Shown piece after piece: positions 1 through 3,538 of a stretch of 15,478 nucleotides of DNA; position 1 is the first letter of the stretch; each line of letters starts with the position of its first letter. The notes under the pieces were generated by a model. It worked only from the letters and a program-made list of their open reading frames with translations, searched no databases and was not told the DNA's origin. A program made the position numbers and the translations under genes. Source of the DNA: CAZYPU01 sp049642705 (lineage in GTDB: Bacteria; Omnitrophota; Gorgyraeia; JABMRN01; RBG-13-46-9); the NCBI GenBank assembly GCA_049642705.1, contig JBARPB010000100.1:1-15478 (forward strand), written 5' to 3'.

Positions 1-154
1 CTTTCGTGATAGCGTGAGGCGAGTGGCGAGGCCGAGGCGGGTGTGGCAGGCACGCCGCCCGGGGTTTGCGTTGGCGGCGTACGACAACTACCTTAAATTT
101 AAAGATTCTTTTTCTTGCAGGCGTGGATGGTATTTGGTAGAATTATATCGATAG
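1..154 (+). CDS. possible 3' end of an unrecognised gene (partial)
   Basis: Frame 2 is open from the window edge to a TAG at 152-154, giving about 50 codons that are arginine-rich at first and end in GWYLVELYR. The stretch to about position 95 is clearly GC-richer than what follows and is repetitive (gaggcgag/gaggccgaggcggg). Open frames arise easily in such DNA. I recognise no family, and there is no homology or start to support it. It may be non-coding. Confidence 0.2.
   Translation, partial: FRDSVRRVARPRRVWQARRPGFALAAYDNYLKFKDSFSCRRGWYLVELYR
52..80. repeat. 8-bp GC-rich inverted repeat
   Basis: ACGCCGCC at 52-59 is perfectly complementary to GGCGGCGT at 73-80, with a 13-nt loop. No T-run follows on either strand, so it does not look like an intrinsic terminator. 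It sits in the GC-rich block at the window edge. Confidence 0.35.
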
Positions 155-174
155 TTTGAGGCTCCCCCAACACC

Positions 175-195
175 CCAAAAATCCGAACTTTTTGG
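175..195. terminator. weak candidate hairpin in the gap before position 264
   Basis: CCAAAAA (175-181) and TTTTTGG (189-195) form a perfect 7-bp inverted repeat with a 7-nt loop. It could end transcripts from either side, because the + strand open frame stops at 154 and the minus-strand gene stops at 264. The stem is mostly A-T and no separate U-tract follows, so function is uncertain. I see nothing else convincing in 155-263. Confidence 0.25.
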
Positions 196-263
196 TGACT
201 CTTTATGTGTCTATGAATTACAAGAAAAAAGGTCAGCGAAGCACAGTTGTGTTTTGAAAAGAG

Positions 264-944
264 TTAGAGCTTGTCCAACATGTGTTTTCGTTCTTCATCA
301 GAAATTTTCTCAAAAAGCAAATCATCAAAATAAAGATCTTTTTCTTCAGGTTGTTCTACAGTCAAAGTTTTTCGGTCAACAAAAGGAATGTTAGGAATCG
401 CAAGCATATGTTGTCGCGATTTTAATTTAAACGACCATAATTTAATTGGAGAATCTTCAAATGGTTTCATTGATTTCAAAGAGATATAATACTCATTATT
501 ACCTTGCTTAATGCCGTTAATTCTTAAATCCGGTTGAAGTGGCTTTAGTAACTTATAACTACTTTCTTTGCCTTTTAGGTCGCGCATTACAAAAATGGTA
601 CCTTTCAGCCGAGGCAAAAAAGGCATCATCGCATAAGTTTTGTCATTCTTAAAGGCCACATTAACCGCCAAATCATCTACTACAAGATCGACATTAGAAG
701 TGGTTTGCAATTTGAGAATAAATAGGCCTTTTTTCTCTATATCCAATGTGTGGTAACAAGAGATTACCTTGAATTTAATGTCAGGCCGTAGTGCTTTATA
801 TAATGAAAAAATAACAGCTAAAATTGCAAGAACAGCAACAACGGAAGTGGCATTATCAAATACAAACTTAGCTAATGTGCCCATTTTCCAAATTGCTAGT
901 TTAGTTAATTCGATCATCAAATTCCATGTTTCGTTCAATTTCAT
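264..944 (-). CDS. hypothetical single-pass membrane protein, 226 aa
   Basis: I do not recognise this protein. The chosen ATG gives MKLNETW and has GGAG six bases upstream (GGAG-TATAAT-ATG). An in-frame TTG nine codons earlier lacks such a site. A short N-terminal stretch precedes one hydrophobic segment at about residues 32-52 (VVAVLAILAVIF). A basic, beta-rich soluble region of about 170 residues follows, with no Cys pairs or catalytic motif I can name. The layout suggests a membrane-anchored domain on one face of the membrane. It follows the tRNA-Asn unit on the same strand but lies beyond its terminator hairpin, and I see no clear promoter of its own. Base composition is AT-rich, unlike the por cluster. 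Confidence 0.6.
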   Translation of the reverse strand: MKLNETWNLMIELTKLAIWKMGTLAKFVFDNATSVVAVLAILAVIFSLYKALRPDIKFKVISCYHTLDIEKKGLFILKLQTTSNVDLVVDDLAVNVAFKNDKTYAMMPFLPRLKGTIFVMRDLKGKESSYKLLKPLQPDLRINGIKQGNNEYYISLKSMKPFEDSPIKLWSFKLKSRQHMLAIPNIPFVDRKTLTVEQPEEKDLYFDDLLFEKISDEERKHMLDKL

Positions 945-960
945 ATTATACTCCATCTCC

Positions 961-997
961 AAAACAAACAACCCTCAACCTTTTCAGATTGAGGGCT
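961..997 (-). terminator. intrinsic terminator of the tRNA-Asn unit
   Basis: On the minus strand CCCTCAA (995-989) pairs with TTGAGGG (978-972). T-G and C-G pairs extend the stem to about 9 bp around a TGAAAA loop. A T-rich tail (TTGTTTGTTTT, 971-961) follows directly. It lies about 45 nt past the encoded CCA of the outer tRNA relic and before the gene at 944, as expected for the end of the tRNA transcript. Confidence 0.6.
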
Positions 998-1006
998 TTC
1001 GTCCCC

Positions 1007-1029
1007 AATATCCAAAAAGCTCGGATATT
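1007..1029. repeat. 7-bp inverted repeat between tRNA relic and terminator
   Basis: AATATCC (1007-1013) and GGATATT (1023-1029) form a perfect stem. It can be extended by CCC/GGG across a 2-nt bulge. In the minus-strand transcript it would fold a few bases after the CCA of the relic tRNA 3' half. It could act in 3' end processing or as part of the terminator region; that is inference. Confidence 0.35.
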
Positions 1030-1038
1030 ATGGGTAAT

Positions 1039-1103
1039 TGGCTCCCCGGGTTGGTCTACTTCGCTCAAATATTTTCATGTTTGAGCTTCGTAGGACCTAA
1101 CTG
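1039..1103 (-). pseudogene. relic tRNA-Asn, 3' half with T-arm replaced by a hairpin
   Basis: Positions 1039-1054 are identical for 16 nt to the 3' end of the intact tRNA-Asn (1173-1188), covering the 3' T-stem strand, 3' acceptor strand, discriminator G and CCA. Upstream on the minus strand, 1094-1103 matches variable-loop and anticodon-stem sequence (CAGTTAGGTC versus CAGTAGGTC). Between these, the twelve tRNA nucleotides 49-60 are replaced by a 39-nt hairpin (1055-1093). The copy cannot make a normal T-loop, so it is called a relic. It partners the 5' relic at 1818-1929. Confidence 0.6.
1059..1090. repeat. TTCG-flanked hairpin, copy 1 (in relic T-arm)
   Basis: GCTCAAATAT (1063-1072), loop TTTC, and ATGTTTGAGC (1077-1086) form a 10-bp stem with one mismatch, flanked by CTTC and TTCG. 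The same layout, with different but compensated stem bases, recurs at 1266-1296, 1436-1466 and 1136-1167. It occupies the place of the T-loop in the relic tRNA. Confidence 0.55.
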
Positions 1104-1172
1104 CGAGTCGCCATTCTTCTCTTCGACAATTCCTTCGAAGCTCGAACGCAAGAGCATTCGAGCGAAGAAGAG
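1104..1172 (-). other. decayed group I intron 3' remnant (spacer between intact tRNA and relic)
   Basis: Aligned by eye on the + strand, this spacer follows the intron's 3' part. ctgcgag-tcg resembles the intron P9 ctgcgagagtcgg, and ccattcttctcttcg resembles ccgtattcttcttcg of the P8 loop. The P7 3' strand (gactatacc) is missing between them. So the outer relic tRNA-Asn may also once have carried the intron. The matches are short and need a proper alignment. Confidence 0.35.
1136..1167. repeat. TTCG-flanked hairpin, copy 2 (opposite orientation)
   Basis: GCTCGAACGC (1140-1149), loop AAGA, and GCATTCGAGC (1154-1163) make a 10-bp stem including one wobble, flanked by CGAA and GAAG. Its reverse complement has the same arrangement as the copies at 1059, 1266 and 1436, so this copy is inverted relative to them. 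It lies a few bases after the CCA end of the intact tRNA. Confidence 0.5.
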
Positions 1173-1265
1173 TGGCTCCCCGGGTTGGACTCGAACCAAC
1201 GACCTACTGGTTACGAACTGACTCGCATTACTGCGAGAGTCGGACTATACCTTTACCGTATTCTT

Positions 1266-1296
1266 CTTCGCCAAATACTTATTGTGTTTGGCTTCG
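1266..1296. repeat. TTCG-flanked hairpin, copy 3 (intron P8 loop)
   Basis: This 31-bp unit is identical to the one at 1436-1466. It has CTTC, stem GCCAAATAC, loop TTATT, stem GTGTTTGGC, then TTCG; the stem is 9 bp with one wobble. It sits in the loop of P8, a place where group I introns tolerate insertions. Confidence 0.7.
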
Positions 1297-1435
1297 AAGG
1301 AACTTAGGTAGCGAGTGTCTAGTCTCTGCACCTTCCCGTTTAGGGCTTGGCTCAGGATTGCCCGTATAGGGTTTCCCTGAATTTACTCGCTTTTTCGACC
1401 ACGGTTTCCCGTGGAAGCTGCTAACATTCATCCGC

Positions 1436-1466
1436 CTTCGCCAAATACTTATTGTGTTTGGCTTCG
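1436..1466. repeat. TTCG-flanked hairpin, copy 4 (between intron P2 and P3)
   Basis: This is an exact 31-bp copy of 1266-1296, 170 bp away. In the RNA it caps a further CGCC/GGCG stem between P2 and P3. Perfect identity between two copies inside one intron points to recent duplication or insertion rather than separate evolution of two helices. Confidence 0.7.
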
Positions 1467-1545
1467 GCGAGATTGAATTTGGCCATATGATTTACGCTCC
1501 TTACGGTCGCGTAAATCATGGCCTCATTCAACAGCCAGCCGCTCT

Positions 1546-1568
1546 ACCAACTGAGCTACCGGGGAATG
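1546..1568. repeat. 23-bp direct repeat, copy in intact tRNA-Asn
   Basis: Identical to 1910-1932. It covers tRNA-Asn nucleotides 1-20 plus three upstream bases. The two copies bracket the GIY-YIG reading frame, 364 bp apart start to start. Identity stops sharply at both ends. Confidence 0.85.
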
Positions 1569-1822
1569 GAATATATTCCTTTTATTAGCTTTTCAATGAA
1601 CGTATGACTTTTCTGGCGTTTCAAAAAGTTTTCTAATTTTCGCGCTTCTCTTAGTGAACGCAACTCTTTGCTATATACCAGGTTAACATTTTTATTTCGT
1701 TTTCCGAAACTTGTCTTGGAACTTTTATGCTGTTCTAGCCTGTGCCTAAGGTTATTTGTTTGGCCAATATAAAACTTATTTGTTTCCTTGCTATGAAGAA
1801 TATACACTATGTACATAAACAT
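1556..1822 (-). CDS. small GIY-YIG family endonuclease, 88 aa
   Basis: A stand-alone GIY-YIG domain of the UvrC-N-terminal/YhbQ type. It has YIVYIL near the start, FYIGQTNNLRHRL carrying the YIG and the Arg, EQH, and ARKLENFLK supplying the conserved Glu. There is no separate DNA-binding domain, and the length is normal for these mini-proteins. I start at MFMYIVY. An in-frame ATG 11 codons upstream (1855) is possible, and a third lies two codons downstream. None has a strong ribosome-binding site. The start codon lies in the anticodon arm of the relic tRNA-Asn, where an extra A relative to the intact tRNA creates the ATG. The last codons (IPR-stop) are read from the acceptor strand of the intact tRNA-Asn, and TAG is its nucleotides 8-10. 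A nicking or homing-like role at this tRNA/intron locus is inference; a repair role is the alternative. Confidence 0.8.
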   Translation of the reverse strand: MFMYIVYILHSKETNKFYIGQTNNLRHRLEQHKSSKTSFGKRNKNVNLVYSKELRSLREARKLENFLKRQKSHTFIEKLIKGIYSIPR

Positions 1823-1929
1823 GCCATCCGCTCTATGCCGAATGCAGAACTTCATAGAAGAAATTCTTCGGCACCCCGAAGAACCTCATCCGGAGAATCT
1901 TCATTCGGGACCAACTGAGCTACCGGGGA
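1818..1929 (-). pseudogene. relic tRNA-Asn, 5' half with a 74-nt insert in the D-loop
   Basis: From 1929 down to 1910 the sequence equals tRNA-Asn nucleotides 1-20. A 74-nt insert follows (1836-1909), then 1835-1818 matches nucleotides 21-36 of the intact tRNA with one substitution and one extra base (TAGAGCGGATGGCATGTT versus TAGAGCGGCTGGCTGTT). The insert therefore sits precisely in the D-loop. The extra base falls in the anticodon arm and makes the ATG used by the GIY-YIG gene. The matching 3' half is at 1039-1103. Confidence 0.7.
1836..1909. repeat. 74-nt insert with terminal inverted repeats in relic tRNA D-loop
   Basis: The insert is bounded by CCGAATG (1838-1844) and CATTCGG (1902-1908), a perfect 7-bp terminal inverted repeat. 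Inside is a perfect 8-bp hairpin, TTCTTCGG-CACC-CCGAAGAA (1863-1882). The TTCG/CGAA theme resembles the other hairpins in the locus. It may be a small non-autonomous element. Confidence 0.5.
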
Positions 1930-1932
1930 ATG
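1910..1932. repeat. 23-bp direct repeat, copy in relic tRNA-Asn
   Basis: Exact copy of 1546-1568. This outer copy is next to the tRNA promoter (about 20 bp from the -10 box), which suggests it marks the original gene front. Confidence 0.85.
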
Positions 1933-1952
1933 ATAAAGAGCTATAAAGATAA

Positions 1953-1981
1953 AGTTTACCACACCCCGTCAGTGATTTCAA
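1953..1981 (-). promoter_or_regulatory. promoter of the tRNA-Asn / GIY-YIG unit
   Basis: On the minus strand TTGAAA (1981-1976), a 17-bp spacer and TAAACT (1958-1953) form a sigma-70-like promoter, with TG one base before the -10 box (extended -10). The predicted start is near 1946, about 17 nt before the relic tRNA. Transcription would run through relic 5' half, nuclease gene, intact tRNA and relic 3' half to the terminator at 961-997. Confidence 0.55.
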
Positions 1982-2028
1982 TAATTTTATAGCCGTATGG
2001 CGATTTTGAAATCCGGACAAAATTTGCT

Positions 2029-2070
2029 TTGGATATATCACTTTCAGTAGTATAATCTGAAACAAGGAGG
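2029..2070 (+). promoter_or_regulatory. promoter and ribosome-binding site of the yjbQ operon
   Basis: TTGGAT (2029-2034), a 16-bp spacer and a perfect TATAAT (2051-2056) precede AAGGAGG (2064-2070), which ends five bases before the ATG at 2076. The leader would be only about 14 nt. The promoter is divergent from the tRNA-Asn promoter; the two share the 143-bp gap 1933-2075. Confidence 0.65.
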
Positions 2071-2075
2071 TATAT

Positions 2076-2495
2076 ATGAAAGTCCTTACCGAATATCTCT
2101 GGTTTAATACTAAGACAAGAAAGGCCTATATAAACATAACCCCCAAGATTGAAGAATTGGTTAAGAAAAGCGGGGTAAAAGAGGGGCTATGCCTCGTAAG
2201 CCCCATGCATATTACAGCGAGTGTGTATATCCAGGATGATGAAAAGGGGCTCATCGAAGATTATGATAAATTCCTGGAAGAACTCGCGCCCCATGAACCG
2301 CTTTCCAGATACAAGCACAATTTAACCAGCGAAGGCAATGCGGACGCCCATCTGAAACGCCAGCTCATGGGCCGAGAGATAGTAACTGCCATTACTAAAG
2401 GTAAGCTTGATTTCGGGCCGTGGGAGCAGATATTTTACGGCGAGTTCGACGGCCGGCGAAAAAAAAGGGTGTTGATCAAGATAATAGGGGAATAA
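2076..2495 (+). CDS. YjbQ (UPF0047) family protein, paralogue 1
   Basis: A compact single-domain protein of 139 aa, the usual YjbQ length. The family hallmarks are visible: MHITASV with His45, an acidic segment DDEKGLIEDYDKF, EGNADAH with Glu86-Gly-Asn88 and His92, and the closing GPWEQIFYGEFDG motif. In this family the histidines and acidic residues line a possible metal or ligand site. Some members complement thiamine-phosphate synthase in E. coli, but the physiological role is unsettled. It replaces the usual NENADP with a DDEKG-type sequence and so belongs to a different subgroup from the next gene. It is first in the operon with a strong ribosome-binding site. Confidence 0.88.
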   Translation: MKVLTEYLWFNTKTRKAYINITPKIEELVKKSGVKEGLCLVSPMHITASVYIQDDEKGLIEDYDKFLEELAPHEPLSRYKHNLTSEGNADAHLKRQLMGREIVTAITKGKLDFGPWEQIFYGEFDGRRKKRVLIKIIGE

Positions 2496-2506
2496 GGGCA
2501 TAACAA

Positions 2507-2893
2507 ATGCAAAAGATTACGGTACAGACTACGGGGAAGGAAGAATTTATTGATATAACCGCAAAAGTCCAGGAGGCCGTGCGGAAAATGAAGCACGGGG
2601 ACGGGGTTTGTACGGTATTTACGCCGCATACGACAGCGGCGATTACGATAAACGAGAATGCCGATCCCAACGTTGTGCGTGACATATTGCATGGCCTGCG
2701 GAAAATGGTTCCGGAGACAGGCCATCATCACGCGGAAGGCAATTCCCCCGCCCATATTAAATCAAGCATTATAGGCTGCTCCGAGCAGGTCCCGGTTGAA
2801 AACGACCGATTAGCGCTTGGCACCTGGCAGGGCATATATTTTTGCGAGTTCGACGGCCCCAGAAACCGCACCATATTCGTAAAGAAATTCTAA
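2507..2893 (+). CDS. yjbQ: YjbQ (UPF0047) family protein, paralogue 2
   Basis: 128 aa with the canonical YjbQ signature: PHTTAAITINENADPNVVRD including His41, HHHAEGNSPAHIK with Glu77-Gly-Asn79 and His83, and LGTWQGIYFCEFDGPR at the end. It follows paralogue 1 after 11 nt and is clearly homologous but only moderately similar to it. YjbQ proteins form homo-oligomers; a hetero-oligomer of the two products is possible but is inference. Function is the same uncertain, thiamine-phosphate-synthase-like activity. Confidence 0.9.
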   Translation: MQKITVQTTGKEEFIDITAKVQEAVRKMKHGDGVCTVFTPHTTAAITINENADPNVVRDILHGLRKMVPETGHHHAEGNSPAHIKSSIIGCSEQVPVENDRLALGTWQGIYFCEFDGPRNRTIFVKKF

Positions 2894-2905
2894 CCCGGAC
2901 AGTGA

Positions 2906-3538
2906 ATGAACAAAGTTGAAGAGGTAGCAAATAGCGTCACGCATGGGGTTGGACTTTTTTTGAGTATTGCGGGTTCGATCATTCTTGTCATATTGGCAAA
3001 GATTCACGGAGATCCCTGGCGGATTGCGAGCTTCAGCGTTTATGGCAGCAGCTTGATTATACTATATGCCGCTTCTACTTTATACCATAGTTTTTATTTC
3101 TCATCGGAACGCATAAACTATATATTTAAAATAATCGATCATTCTGCCATTTATCTTTTGATTGCCGGTACATATACCCCTTTTGCGCTTGTTTCGTTAA
3201 GGGGCGCATGGGGTTGGACTTTTTTTGTTATAATCTGGGCCCTGGCGCTGGCAGGCATAACGTTTAAAATGTTTTTTGTGGAAAGATTTCCAATTTTGTC
3301 CGTTGCCGGTTATTTAATAATGGGGTGGCTTGCGGTCATTGCCGCAAACCCTATACTAAAAACGATCCCACTCGGGGGAATTGTCTGGTTGGTTACCGGA
3401 GGAATACTCTATAGCGTGGGGGTTATTTTTCAGTCTTTTGGCAAGCTTCCTTTTCGCCATGCAATATGGCATTTATTTGTCCTGGGTGGCAGCGCATGCC
3501 ACTATTTTGCGATATTATTTTATGTATTACCCGCATAA
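2906..3538 (+). CDS. hemolysin III / PAQR-type membrane protein (TrhA/YqfA-like)
   Basis: 210 aa with seven predicted membrane segments. The family motifs appear in order: EEVANSVTHGVG (His13), STLYHSFYF (His61), IDHSAIYLLIAGTYTPF (Asp78, His79), GGILYSVGVIFQ, and a C-terminal FRHAIWHLFVLGGSACH (His185, His189, His199). These histidines correspond to the predicted metal site of the PAQR/hemolysin III superfamily. E. coli TrhA is linked to membrane energetics and lipid homeostasis; true haemolysis is not implied. It starts 12 nt after yjbQ-2 and overlaps the next gene. The gene contains a perfect 23-nt repeat (2940-2962 and 3205-3227) read in two different frames. Confidence 0.9.
   Translation: MNKVEEVANSVTHGVGLFLSIAGSIILVILAKIHGDPWRIASFSVYGSSLIILYAASTLYHSFYFSSERINYIFKIIDHSAIYLLIAGTYTPFALVSLRGAWGWTFFVIIWALALAGITFKMFFVERFPILSVAGYLIMGWLAVIAANPILKTIPLGGIVWLVTGGILYSVGVIFQSFGKLPFRHAIWHLFVLGGSACHYFAILFYVLPA

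Larger units (their letters stand above)
1214..1530 (-). ncRNA. group I self-splicing intron, 317 nt, in tRNA-Asn
   Basis: The core helices can be drawn by eye. P3 is GCGAGU (1390-1385) with ACUCGC (1316-1311). P4 is UCAGG (1380-1376) with CCUGA (1356-1352). P5 and P6 lie between. P7 is GACUA (1324-1320) with UAGUC (1247-1243). P8 uses UACC/GGUA. P9 ends in a GUAA tetraloop (1220-1241). The conserved stretches GUGCAGAGACUAGAC and AAGGUAUAGUCC match the family's R and S elements. P2 is a perfect 11-bp hairpin (1487-1519). A CCACGG-GAAA-CCGUGG hairpin lies before P3. P1 pairs the 5' exon UGGCUGU with GAGGCCA, placing the usual U.G at the splice site, and the intron ends in the expected G. Size and tRNA setting suggest subgroup IC3, by inference. 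The intron has no ORF. Two identical 31-bp hairpin units sit in peripheral loops. Confidence 0.9.
1173..1565 (-). tRNA. tRNA-Asn (GUU), interrupted by a group I intron
   Basis: The exons are 1531-1565 and 1173-1213 on the minus strand. Joined, they give a normal 76-nt tRNA: acceptor TCCCCGG/CCGGGGA, D-stem GCTC/GAGC with loop AGTTGGTA, anticodon stem GCTGG/CCAGT with loop CUGUUAA, variable loop AGGTC, T-stem GTTGG/CCAAC with loop TTCGAGT, discriminator G and encoded CCA. The anticodon GUU reads Asn codons. The intron falls between U35 and U36, within the anticodon, so the gene cannot decode until spliced. All canonical positions (U8, G18-G19, T54-T55-C56) are present. It is transcribed from the promoter at 1953-1981. 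The stop codon of the upstream GIY-YIG gene is tRNA nucleotides 8-10. Confidence 0.93.

Noticed and set aside
60..110. ALAAYDNY-like codons considered as a tmRNA tag region
   Set aside because: The order is wrong for a tag (ALAA should end it), no stop codon follows at once, and no tRNA-like acceptor ends are present nearby.
769..1369. Two overlapping + strand open frames (769-1221 and 1172-1369) containing GWTRTNDLLVTN-like peptide
   Set aside because: They are antisense to the tRNA-Asn 3' end. This peptide is the familiar false product of translating across a tRNA gene on the wrong strand.
1266..1466. Two identical 31-bp repeats considered as a small CRISPR array
   Set aside because: Only two exact copies 170 bp apart, each a hairpin inside the group I intron, with no regular spacers and no cas genes.
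2435..3007. Minus-strand open frames opposite the yjbQ and hemolysin III genes
   Set aside because: Antisense shadows of genes with clear family motifs on the + strand.
3381..3521. N-terminal extension of the MFS transporter upstream of 3522
   Set aside because: It lies entirely within the hemolysin III gene in another frame, and the UMF1 signature begins just after the ATG at 3522.
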